Shown here: in pieces, positions 1 to 5,236 of the stretch
Numbering within the stretch: the first letter of the stretch is position 1
Layout of the letters: the number at the start of each line of letters is the position of its first letter
Source of the DNA: Acidobacteria bacterium UBA6911
Lineage (GTDB): Bacteria; Acidobacteriota; UBA6911
Direction of reading: 5' to 3'
NCBI GenBank assembly: GCA_002451015.1
Contig: DKBB01000265.1
Span: 1 to 5,236, forward strand
Length of the DNA stretch: 5,236 nucleotides
Notes under the pieces: generated by a model
The model's database searches: none
Told to the model about the DNA's origin: nothing
Seen by the model: only the letters and a program-made list of their open reading frames with translations
Program-made: the position numbers and the translations under genes

Positions 1-1493
1 TAATCGAACCATAGCGGTTCGTTCTTTAAAGTCCCGGCTGCATAATTATTTACAACCTCTGCGGCATCCCCTCTTCCCCAGGAAATATCGTGGCTGTTGA
101 TGTCCCTGGAATCGAACAAATTACCGTAGGCCCATTCCACTCCGGGCATGGACCAGTGGTCCTGATAGCCCCACATCGTCAACCGGGCCAGGGTTTTAAA
201 GTCTCCTGTCCGGCCCAGCTTTTCGGCAAAGCGTGCCGTCCCTTCCGCCAGCAGATCGCCGATACCGTGACGATGTGCCACTGCTTTGGCGTAGATTTCC
301 ATGAACTCGTTCGTGTTGAACTGCTTCATGTTCAGCGGGGCCATATCGTACTCGGTTCCCGGACCTATGACGCCCATGTCGTACATTTTTTTCATATACC
401 AGCCGAGGGCTGTGTAGGCGGGAACTTCGGGCTGAATCGGGAAATCCGGGTTATGGTCCGTTTTGAATGACATGGGTCCCTGGAAGCAGCATTCCATGCC
501 GTTGATACCATACTCCTGGCACAGATCCATTCCTCTCCTGTTGGCATCCGGGGGAATCTGGTTCTGGTTCCCTAAATTCGAGGGGGTTTGGCTGAAGAGT
601 GTCGATTCGGCACAGTCGTCCGAATCCTGGCCGAAAACCCGGTTCCGGTTGTGGCACTTCCTGCTGCCCATGCCGCAACCCGCGCAGCACGAGGAAACAT
701 CTCCGCCACCGCCGCCGAAACCGCCAAAGCCGCCACCGCCGCCGCGGAAATATTTTTCCTTGGCATCCACCAGCGCTTTGGGGTCGGCTATCTTCAGACT
801 CCTGGAACCCACGACGGCTACAGCCTTCAGGTTCTTGGAGCCGAACACGCCGCCGAATCCTCCCTGGCCGGCGCCGCTGCCGCCGCCATGAACGAGAGAA
901 GCAACACGCGTCAGGTTTTCACCGGCCGCCCCCATGGTCACGATTGCGGGTCTCTGGATGGTATAGCTGCCGTCCAGTTCCACCCATTCCTGGCCATAGC
1001 GGATACCGGATCGTTTCCAGATCTCTTCCTGGCATTTCCAAGTCGTCAGACCCCATAAGTCTTTGGCGTCTTCCAGCGTGACCTTGTCATCGACAATATT
1101 GATATAAACGGGGGAATCGGCTTTACCGATTGCGGCCACTCCGTCCCAGCCGGCCAGTTTCAGCATGGTGCCGAACGTACCGCCGAAGTTGCTGTGACAC
1201 CACCACTGGATGGGGTAACACTGCGGGGACATCCCCGACACGCTTGTCCTTGCGCCGAAAGGGATTCCCGTTCCGACTACGGCTCCGGTCATCAAGGAAA
1301 CCATATTCCTGGGATCGAAAGCGTCCTGCATATTCCAATCCGGATTCTTTTTAACGACAAAGTCCCAGAAAAGGGCCGTGGAGGTACCGTGCCCGCCTCC
1401 ATACATCGCGTATTCATCCGTATCCAACCGGATAATTTCTTTTTTTGTCAAATCCACCAACAAAATCTTTCCACCAAATCCTGACGTTGCCAT
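1..1493 (-). CDS. Aldehyde:ferredoxin oxidoreductase (AOR) family catalytic subunit, partial (C-terminus beyond left edge)
   Basis: Reading leftward from ATG at 1493, 497 codons are open to the window edge; no stop is reached, so the C-terminus is missing. AAGGAGG (1506-1500) lies six bases before the start. The family binds a tungsten or molybdenum bis-pterin cofactor plus one [4Fe-4S] cluster and interconverts aldehydes and acids or related substrates. Seen: the N-terminal AOR domain (about 1-235) with the pterin-loop motif ARTSVSGMSP (81-90), GAAGENLTR (188-196) and GGFGGVFGSKNLKAVAV (211-227); a Gly-rich insert (251-264); a Cys cluster (C269, C270, C273, C280); the second-domain segment MDLCQEYGINGMECC (322-336); and GIGDLLAEG (410-418). 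No signal peptide is visible. It resembles YdhV/BamB-type AORs more than short archaeal enzymes in having a dedicated ferredoxin gene next to it. The substrate cannot be told. Odd: the usual third cluster Cys position is Ser277. A fourth ligand, expected further on, would lie outside the window. Confidence 0.93.
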   Translation of the reverse strand, partial: MATSGFGGKILLVDLTKKEIIRLDTDEYAMYGGGHGTSTALFWDFVVKKNPDWNMQDAFDPRNMVSLMTGAVVGTGIPFGARTSVSGMSPQCYPIQWWCHSNFGGTFGTMLKLAGWDGVAAIGKADSPVYINIVDDKVTLEDAKDLWGLTTWKCQEEIWKRSGIRYGQEWVELDGSYTIQRPAIVTMGAAGENLTRVASLVHGGGSGAGQGGFGGVFGSKNLKAVAVVGSRSLKIADPKALVDAKEKYFRGGGGGFGGFGGGGGDVSSCCAGCGMGSRKCHNRNRVFGQDSDDCAESTLFSQTPSNLGNQNQIPPDANRRGMDLCQEYGINGMECCFQGPMSFKTDHNPDFPIQPEVPAYTALGWYMKKMYDMGVIGPGTEYDMAPLNMKQFNTNEFMEIYAKAVAHRHGIGDLLAEGTARFAEKLGRTGDFKTLARLTMWGYQDHWSMPGVEWAYGNLFDSRDINSHDISWGRGDAAEVVNNYAAGTLKNEPLWFD

Positions 1494-1499
1494 AAGTAT

Positions 1500-1506
1500 C
1501 CTCCTT
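1500..1506 (-). promoter_or_regulatory. Ribosome binding site of the AOR-family gene
   Basis: AAGGAGG on the minus strand, six bases before the ATG at 1493. It lies wholly within the 15-base gap after the ferredoxin gene's TAG stop (1511-1509). This tight spacing supports co-transcription and close translational linkage of the two subunits. Confidence 0.8.
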
Positions 1507-1508
1507 CC

Positions 1509-2252
1509 CTATATTTTTTTCGGTGCCGGTTTTTTAGCATCACCCTTCGAAAAAGGGAATTTCGGCATGGGTTTACGCGGCGGCTGAAGGTCGAGGTCAT
1601 ATCCGCTGATATCGGTCTGGTTCGGAAGCTCGGTCACAACCTTCAGAGCGTCTGAGGGGCACGCCTCGACACAGGCCTGGCTGGCGCCGGGGCCGCCCTG
1701 CCTGTTGAAGAAGGGCGTGTCCACGCACAAGTCGCATTTGGTGGCTTTTTGCGTTATATGATTCCATATAGGACGATGCGGGATGAAGGGGCAGGATTTC
1801 ATGCAGGTCTTGCACCCGATGCACACCTCCTTGTCGATCATTCTGATGTTGCCGTTTTCTGCGCTTATGTGGGCTGCGCCCGTCGGGCAATTTTCCACAC
1901 ACAGGGGTGTGGGGCACTGCCGGCATACATTGATTGAAATATCGAAAGGATATTCGTCCAGAACGGCCCGGTGCATCTGGATCCGGGCAAGGGAAAAGTT
2001 GATTTCACCTTCGTGTACAAGCGAACACGCAGTCATGCAACCGTAGCATCCGGCGCAGTGTTTGCTGTCATACACAAGGTAATGCGTCGCTAGCGCATAA
2101 CTGTCCTGTTTTTTGGCGGCTTCCGCCGCCCTGGGTGAAACAGCAGCCAGGGCTCCACCCGCAAGAGCGGTTCCGCCACCGACAACAAAATCACGCCGTG
2201 AAAATTTTTTCTTGTCTGCCTTCTCAGGCACGGTCTTTTTTTCTCCAGCCAT
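1509..2252 (-). CDS. Tat-leader 4x[4Fe-4S] ferredoxin subunit, electron-transfer partner of the AOR-family enzyme
   Basis: A 247-residue iron-sulfur protein of the DmsB/HybA/YdhY type. A charged N-region leads to SRRDF (18-22, twin arginine R19-R20), then a hydrophobic Gly/Ala stretch and a likely AEA-type cleavage site near residue 45, so Tat export is predicted. Sixteen cysteines fall in four groups: C66/C69/C72/C76, C110/C113/C118/C122, C144/C147/C150/C154 and C173/C176/C194/C198. This is the usual pattern for four [4Fe-4S] clusters, with a 17-residue loop inside the last group. The tail (about 224-247) is Pro/Lys-rich and without cysteine. The start at 2252 is chosen over an in-frame GTG at 2312 because GGAGG lies eight bases before it and the resulting N-region fits a Tat leader. 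It is the first gene of the operon, 15 bases before the AOR gene, so it very likely passes electrons to or from that enzyme. No membrane anchor subunit is visible here. Confidence 0.93.
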   Translation of the reverse strand: MAGEKKTVPEKADKKKFSRRDFVVGGGTALAGGALAAVSPRAAEAAKKQDSYALATHYLVYDSKHCAGCYGCMTACSLVHEGEINFSLARIQMHRAVLDEYPFDISINVCRQCPTPLCVENCPTGAAHISAENGNIRMIDKEVCIGCKTCMKSCPFIPHRPIWNHITQKATKCDLCVDTPFFNRQGGPGASQACVEACPSDALKVVTELPNQTDISGYDLDLQPPRKPMPKFPFSKGDAKKPAPKKI

Positions 2253-2260
2253 GAACGACA

Positions 2261-2265
2261 CCTCC
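2261..2265 (-). promoter_or_regulatory. Ribosome binding site deciding the ferredoxin-subunit start
   Basis: GGAGG on the minus strand with an eight-base spacer to the ATG at 2252-2250. It supports this start over the longer in-frame GTG option at 2312-2310, which would add 20 residues unlike a Tat N-region. Confidence 0.8.
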
Positions 2266-2278
2266 ATTGGTTCCAGAC

Positions 2279-2307
2279 ATTCTACAATAAGTCCCCAATC
2301 ATCACAA
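2279..2307 (-). promoter_or_regulatory. Candidate sigma-70-type promoter for the ferredoxin-AOR operon
   Basis: On the minus strand, TTGTGA (2307-2302) is followed after exactly 17 bases by TAGAAT (2284-2279). The matches to consensus are 4/6 and 5/6. Transcription would start near 2272, leaving a leader of about 20 bases that still contains the GGAGG at 2265-2261. The position and spacing are good, but the elements are short and found by eye. Confidence 0.4.
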
Positions 2308-2343
2308 AACACTTCCCCAGCATTTTTCGCGGGCGGCTATCGT

Positions 2344-2366
2344 TTTGCGCATGTGCGGAACGCAAA
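2344..2366. promoter_or_regulatory. Inverted repeat TTTGCG-N11-CGCAAA, possible operator upstream of the ferredoxin-AOR operon
   Basis: Perfect 6-bp arms (2344-2349 and 2361-2366) flank 11 bases. A second inverted repeat, CGCA-TG-TGCG (2348-2357), overlaps the left arm. The centre is about 83 bases upstream of the predicted transcription start, a distance typical of an activator site. No known regulator motif is recognised. Arms of this length arise by chance fairly often, so this is only a candidate. Confidence 0.25.
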
Positions 2367-2538
2367 TGTCTGCATTATCTTCTACGCCTGGTGGCACTAT
2401 CTCGTTACACGATCCTCCAAGAAATACCGACGAAAAAATTCTTTTCAGAAGGCTCCACCACTCGATTTCACTCCGGATAAACCGGAACCTATTTATTTAC
2501 AACGCCCTAACGATTACTGGCTACTGACTGCCGACCGC

Positions 2539-3525
2539 TTATTCGTCCCAAACTTCCGAGTCCATTCTATAAGGCACGGAATTGATCACGGCCTCAATCT
2601 GGTCAATTTTCCCTTTTCTGATCTGAAACAATTCCGATATTTCGATGGTCTGCGGATACGTCAAAATATTTGGAGTCATCGTACCGTCCGCAAGCGGGTA
2701 ACTTCGGACTGCCGCATCATGATCAAAAAAACCGAAAGCGAGAACCAGGCCGCGCTCGATATCCACCACAGGGAAGCGGCGATTCCGGATCTCGGTAACG
2801 AATGCAAACCAGCCGGTTTTCTGTTGTTCCTTGCATCCCATCGAGAGGATGTCCAGAGTGCCCGATCGGGTATATGGATCCGGCTTCAGGTTTGTCGATT
2901 GCGTTCCATTCTCCAATCGCTCGCAGGTATCGGCAAAGGGAGCGGTAAACTTGCCTGTCTGGTTAGCCAGTCCGGTAAAATACCAGTTGGCAACCTTGAC
3001 CAGGTCCTCCCGGTTCATCCGTTCGTCTTTGGGAACTGTTTCCAGGAACTGCCGTCGCGGTTTTTGCTGATCCACAATCTGGCCGACCGATGGGGCAGGC
3101 TGTCCGTCCGGACCGGACATGGCTCCGCCGGGGCGTACGACAATCACTTCAATTTCTTCTATCAGCGCCTCGTAAACCTTCACCCTGAGCGCGATGTAAT
3201 CCATGTTTCCCAGCTCTATGAGAGTCCCGTAGAATCCGACCTGACCGGCTTCAGGATCGCAAACGTATAAACTGTAATTCCCTCTGGCACTTGCAGTTCG
3301 CCATAATCCGTCCCCCAGGATCAGTTCCACGCCGTTTTCCGTATAGCGGACGCCTTTAGCGAGCATGAGTTGCCCCGGATCGTGCGCGGTCATGGCATCC
3401 AGCACTATATCGATATAGCCTTCCAAACAGGCACGATCGCATGGATCTGCGGCGTATGCCGAACCATAGCCCGTCAACATCGAAGCACAAATCAAGGCCG
3501 CTGCAACAATCTTTATCCTCAACAT
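2539..3525 (-). CDS. Secreted protein of unknown function with two NTF2-like halves (resembles DUF8021-type proteins)
   Basis: A 328-residue protein. The N-terminus is a Sec signal peptide: R3/K5, a hydrophobic core (about 6-20), then SAYA with cleavage predicted after residue 25. It should therefore act outside the cytoplasm. The mature part appears to be two alpha+beta units. The first (about 27-133) starts CDRACLEGYIDIVLDAM and includes RYTENGVELILGDGLWRT (60-77). The second (about 168-328) includes WYFTGL (181-186), GCKEQQKTGWFAFVTEIRNR (230-249) and a final strand IDQIEAVINSVPYRM (307-321). Each ends in a 'G.I..IE' strand like NTF2/SnoaL-fold proteins. From memory, this resembles the uncharacterised DUF8021 family of bacteria and fungi. 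Cysteines C29/C33, C89, C201 and C231 could form disulfides. GGAGG (3534-3530) lies four bases before the ATG. It appears to be a single-gene unit, separated by 286 bp from the ferredoxin operon. No catalytic residues can be assigned. Confidence 0.85.
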   Translation of the reverse strand: MLRIKIVAAALICASMLTGYGSAYAADPCDRACLEGYIDIVLDAMTAHDPGQLMLAKGVRYTENGVELILGDGLWRTASARGNYSLYVCDPEAGQVGFYGTLIELGNMDYIALRVKVYEALIEEIEVIVVRPGGAMSGPDGQPAPSVGQIVDQQKPRRQFLETVPKDERMNREDLVKVANWYFTGLANQTGKFTAPFADTCERLENGTQSTNLKPDPYTRSGTLDILSMGCKEQQKTGWFAFVTEIRNRRFPVVDIERGLVLAFGFFDHDAAVRSYPLADGTMTPNILTYPQTIEISELFQIRKGKIDQIEAVINSVPYRMDSEVWDE

Positions 3526-3632
3526 AAAGCCTCCGTTGGAACATTTTTAGGTTACAATCAGAGATCCGTTCAGTGCAGGATATTGAAGAAACGATAATAG
3601 CATGGTTTCCGCTTTCCGGCTGTCACCGGTGG

Positions 3633-3700
3633 AAGTACAACAGGCCGCGTCCCTGTGCCGCAGTATGAGGAGATACAAAGCGGTGAGAATTATTGTACTT
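3633..3700. other. Nested inverted repeats able to fold as a three-way junction
   Basis: The outer arms AAGTACAA (3633-3640) and TTGTACTT (3693-3700) are perfect complements. Inside are two further hairpins. ACAGG/CCTGT (3640-3644 with 3652-3656) has a 7-base loop and shares A3640 with the outer arm. GCCGC/GCGGT (3657-3661 with 3680-3684, including one G-U pair) is topped by GTAT/ATAC (3663-3666 with 3673-3676), giving a GAGGAG loop. The closing stem is 7 bp if A3640 is given to the inner hairpin. Stems of this kind could form in RNA from either strand. Whether the region is transcribed is unknown, and an 8-bp outer arm alone would occur by chance in a region this size about one time in three. 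Confidence 0.3.
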
Positions 3701-3706
3701 ACGCCG

Positions 3707-3757
3707 CCGACAGCTTAAGGCGAGGTTATCCTATAATCGGTCGAGGGGATGAATCAA
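3707..3757. promoter_or_regulatory. Overlapping divergent promoter-like elements
   Basis: On the plus strand a perfect TATAAT (3732-3737) follows CCGACA (3707-3712) with a long 19-base spacer. On the minus strand TTGATT (3757-3752) and TAGGAT (3733-3728) are 18 bases apart. If both are real, the two -10 elements overlap and the divergent genes would compete for polymerase. Leaders would be about 115 bases (URO-D-like gene) and about 200 bases (secreted-protein gene, which would then include the nested inverted repeats). The -35 matches are weak. Confidence 0.2.
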
Positions 3758-3780
3758 GGAAATATCGGACACCTTAATGC

Positions 3781-3825
3781 CGTTGCAAGTCGAACGTAAA
3801 CGTTGCAACGTATATAACGCGCAAC
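3781..3825 (+). promoter_or_regulatory. CGTTGCAA repeat cluster with palindrome, possible operator of the URO-D-like gene
   Basis: CGTTGCAA occurs at 3781-3788 and again at 3801-3808, exactly 20 bp apart (about two helix turns). The second copy is part of a perfect 10-bp palindrome, CGTTGCAACG (3801-3810). A third partial copy in the opposite orientation, GCGCAAC (3819-3825), lies beyond a TATATAAC segment (3811-3818), so GTTGC/GCAAC arms bracket an AT-rich core. It sits 35-79 bases before the ATG. This is the layout of a DNA-binding site for a dimeric regulator near a promoter, but the regulator is unknown. Confidence 0.35.
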
Positions 3826-3843
3826 AGCAGTATTCAGAGATAC

Positions 3844-3848
3844 AGGAG
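3844..3848 (+). promoter_or_regulatory. Ribosome binding site of the URO-D-like gene, wide spacing
   Basis: AGGAG with an 11-base spacer to the ATG at 3860, longer than the usual 5-9. No alternative in-frame start lies closer upstream, and the protein's N-terminal segment fits its family, so the start stands. Confidence 0.55.
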
Positions 3849-3859
3849 TCATCGTCAAA

Positions 3860-5179
3860 ATGGATGAAAAACAAACACCGGAACAGAAACAGGAAGAAAG
3901 ATTCAAGCAATGGCTGGCCGCACCGGGAATAGAATTCAAGGATACCGAAGCAAAAAAGTCCTACCAGGAAAGGATTACCCGGTTTATTAAGGTTTTCCGG
4001 CTAGAACAGCCCGACCGGGTGCCGTTTATCCTGCCTGCGGGTAATTTCCCGATATATCATGCCGGTATGACACTGAAAGAAGCCATGCACGACAACGAAA
4101 AGCTTTGTCAGGCGTTCAGGAAATTCATGAAAGAATTCGAGTCCGACACATTCGCCGGACCGATGATGGTGCCCTCAGCCAAAGCATCGGAGATCGCGGA
4201 TACCCGGACCGTAAAATGGCCGGGACACGGACTGCCCGATCATGCCACGATGCTGCAGTTTGTTGAGGGGGAGTATATGAAGGCGGACGACTACGACCTG
4301 TTCCTCGAAGACCTGACCGATTTCTGTCTCCGGCGCTATATTCCCCGAAGCATCGGGGCGCTGGCTCCTTTCGAGCATTTCCCTCCGACACCCTTCATAC
4401 TCGGCATGGCGAACAAGTTTCTGATGCCTGCCGTCATGCCCCAGGTACGTGCCGCTTTCCAGGCGATCGTCGATCACGGGGAAGAAACCGCCAGGTGGAT
4501 GGGTCCGCTTATGAAGTTCAGCAAGGAGGTTACCGCGGCCGGATATCCGTCGCTCTTCGGAGGCCAGTCGCACGCTCCTTTCGACATCCTGGCGGATACC
4601 CTCAGGGGAACCAAAGGCATAATCATGGATATGTACCGTCAACCCGAAAAGCTCCTGGCGGCGATCGAAAAGGTCACGCAGATGAATATCGACTGCGGTC
4701 TGGATGGGGTCAAAATGTCGGGCACGCCAGTAGTCTTCTTCGCCCTGCACAAAGGAGACGATACTTTCATGTCCCGCAAGCAGTTTGAAAAATTCTACTG
4801 GCCCACCTTCAGGAGAGTCATTCTGGGGCTGATTGAAGAGGGCGTCGTGCCGCTGTTGTTCGCGGAGGGCAGATACAACAACCGCCTGGACATTATCAAG
4901 GACCTGCCCAGAGGGAAAGTCGTCTGGCACTTCGATCAGACGGACATGTTCGAGGCGAAGAAAATACTCGGAGACAACGCCTGCATCGCCGGCAACGTAC
5001 CTGCATCCTTGTTGTGCACGGGTACGCCCCAGGCCGTCAAAGATTATTGCCGCAAATTGATTGAAGTCTGCGGTGAAGGCGGCGGTTTCATCCTGACCGG
5101 CGGCGCCAGCGTCGACAAGTGCGACGCGGCCAACCTGCACGCCATAACGGAAGCGGTTATGGAGCATGGTGTTTATTGA
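3860..5179 (+). CDS. Uroporphyrinogen-decarboxylase-like (URO-D/MtaA superfamily) protein
   Basis: A complete 439-residue cytoplasmic protein of the URO-D superfamily, which includes HemE and the corrinoid:CoM methyltransferases MtaA/MtbA. Seen: a polar N-terminal extension (1-38) ahead of the helix ERITRFIKVFRLEQPDRVPF (37-56); the TIM-barrel signature HKGDDTFMSRKQFEKFYWP (297-315); the barrel segment NRLDIIKDLP (341-350); and GNVPASLLCTGTP (378-390) followed by YCRKLIEVCGEGGGFIL (396-412), a conserved C-terminal block. It is not HemE: the arginine-rich RQAGR motif of true uroporphyrinogen decarboxylase is absent. The HxC zinc motif of MtaA/MtbA is also not visible: the place where it might be expected reads FAEGRYNN (334-341), and the C-terminal GCS-type Cys is Ala (GGASV, 414-418). 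Relatives are numerous in Desulfobacterota and are mostly uncharacterised; some are suspected demethylases feeding a corrinoid protein. No corrinoid-protein gene is in the window, so the substrate is unknown. It is transcribed divergently from its neighbour. Confidence 0.92.
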   Translation: MDEKQTPEQKQEERFKQWLAAPGIEFKDTEAKKSYQERITRFIKVFRLEQPDRVPFILPAGNFPIYHAGMTLKEAMHDNEKLCQAFRKFMKEFESDTFAGPMMVPSAKASEIADTRTVKWPGHGLPDHATMLQFVEGEYMKADDYDLFLEDLTDFCLRRYIPRSIGALAPFEHFPPTPFILGMANKFLMPAVMPQVRAAFQAIVDHGEETARWMGPLMKFSKEVTAAGYPSLFGGQSHAPFDILADTLRGTKGIIMDMYRQPEKLLAAIEKVTQMNIDCGLDGVKMSGTPVVFFALHKGDDTFMSRKQFEKFYWPTFRRVILGLIEEGVVPLLFAEGRYNNRLDIIKDLPRGKVVWHFDQTDMFEAKKILGDNACIAGNVPASLLCTGTPQAVKDYCRKLIEVCGEGGGFILTGGASVDKCDAANLHAITEAVMEHGVY

Positions 5180-5236
5180 AATAATGCCGTTGAATTTTAA
5201 AAGATAAAGCCGCCGCCGAACGTTGAAATCCGCGGG
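5180..5236. other. Short 3' flank after the URO-D-like gene
   Basis: 57 bases to the window edge. No hairpin followed by a T-run, no ribosome binding site and no start codon with coding appearance are seen, so neither a terminator nor a downstream operon partner can be called. Confidence 0.5.

Larger units (their letters stand above)
2253..2538. other. Non-coding gap between the secreted-protein gene and the ferredoxin-AOR operon
   Basis: 286 bases without a credible gene. It holds the candidate promoter and inverted repeat for the ferredoxin operon. A small imperfect hairpin, TCCGG-TTTAT-CCGGA on the minus strand (2486-2472), lies about 50 bases after the upstream gene's stop but has no T-run, so it is not a convincing terminator. 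A 60-codon frame on the plus strand starting with TTG at 2345 has no ribosome binding site and no family resemblance. Confidence 0.6.
3526..3859. other. Divergent intergenic region between the secreted-protein gene and the URO-D-like gene
   Basis: 334 bases carrying the control sequences of two divergent genes. It contains the secreted-protein ribosome binding site (3530-3534), an 8-bp palindrome CACCGGTG (3624-3631), nested inverted repeats (3633-3700), overlapping promoter-like hexamers (3707-3757) and a TTGC-type repeat cluster (3781-3825). A 38-codon ATG frame at 3602-3718 (plus) has no ribosome binding site and no recognisable domain, so it is not called. No tRNA is seen. Confidence 0.6.

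Noticed and set aside
463..891. Proline-rich open frame on the plus strand
   Set aside because: The proline tract is simply the reverse complement of the glycine codons of the AOR-like protein's Gly-rich insert.
2278..2296. Sigma-54 promoter (TGGGGAC then TTGTA on the minus strand)
   Set aside because: The -24 box is poor, the -12 GC is missing and the spacing is off by one.
2253..2312. N-terminal extension of the ferredoxin subunit from GTG at 2312
   Set aside because: The extra 20 residues do not suit a Tat N-region and would overlap the candidate promoter; the ATG at 2252 has a strong GGAGG at good spacing.
2430..2486. Rho-independent terminator after the secreted-protein gene
   Set aside because: The GC hairpin (2472-2486) has only a 5-bp stem and no following T-run; the T-run near 2434-2439 (minus strand) is preceded only by a weak AT-rich stem.
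2113..3270. Long open frame on the plus strand (385 codons)
   Set aside because: It runs antisense across the start of the ferredoxin gene, the intergenic gap and most of the secreted-protein gene. It has no ribosome binding site or domain, while the minus-strand genes carry clear signal peptides and motifs.
3615..3690. Cobalamin riboswitch, prompted by GGTGGAA, TGCCGC and AGGAGA segments upstream of a methyltransferase-like gene
   Set aside because: The conserved GGGAA and GCCACTG boxes are missing and the spacing does not fit the cobalamin aptamer.
3602..3718. 38-codon open frame in the divergent intergenic region
   Set aside because: No ribosome binding site, no recognisable domain, and it overlaps the nested inverted repeats.
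4175..5167. Long open frame on the minus strand (330 codons)
   Set aside because: It is the antisense shadow of the URO-D-like gene, whose frame has clear family motifs; the shadow protein resembles nothing I recognise.

Overview
The window looks like the chromosome of an anaerobic bacterium, most likely a deltaproteobacterium (Desulfobacterota) or a relative. This rests on gene content only: a tungsten-type aldehyde:ferredoxin oxidoreductase (AOR) family enzyme paired with a four-cluster ferredoxin subunit, next to a uroporphyrinogen-decarboxylase-like (URO-D-like) methyltransferase-family protein of a type common in those organisms. No rRNA or other phylogenetic marker is present, so the assignment is tentative.

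Layout. Positions 1-1493 (minus) hold the first 497 codons of an AOR-family gene that runs off the left edge. Fifteen bases upstream lies 1509-2252 (minus), a Tat-leader protein with sixteen cysteines arranged for four [4Fe-4S] clusters. The two form a clear operon, and a reasonable sigma-70-type promoter (2279-2307) lies just upstream. A 286-bp non-coding gap (2253-2538) follows. Then comes 2539-3525 (minus), a secreted protein of unknown function that looks like two NTF2-like halves. A 334-bp divergent intergenic region (3526-3859) contains nested inverted repeats, overlapping promoter-like elements and a TTGC-rich repeat cluster. From 3860 to 5179 (plus) there is one complete URO-D-like gene, followed by 57 bases with no recognisable feature.

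How the genes may work together. The ferredoxin and AOR subunits very probably form one redox enzyme: a tungsto- or molybdopterin site in the large subunit oxidises or reduces an aldehyde, carboxylate or similar substrate, and the ferredoxin subunit carries the electrons. The ferredoxin has a Tat leader while the catalytic subunit has none, which raises the possibility of co-export. The secreted NTF2-like protein and the URO-D-like protein are neighbours only; nothing here proves they share the pathway.

The points most worth a second look are the AOR-like protein's glycine-rich insert directly before an altered cluster-binding cysteine motif, the Tat/leaderless subunit pairing, and the structured intergenic region. 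I see no mobile element, CRISPR array, tRNA or rRNA.
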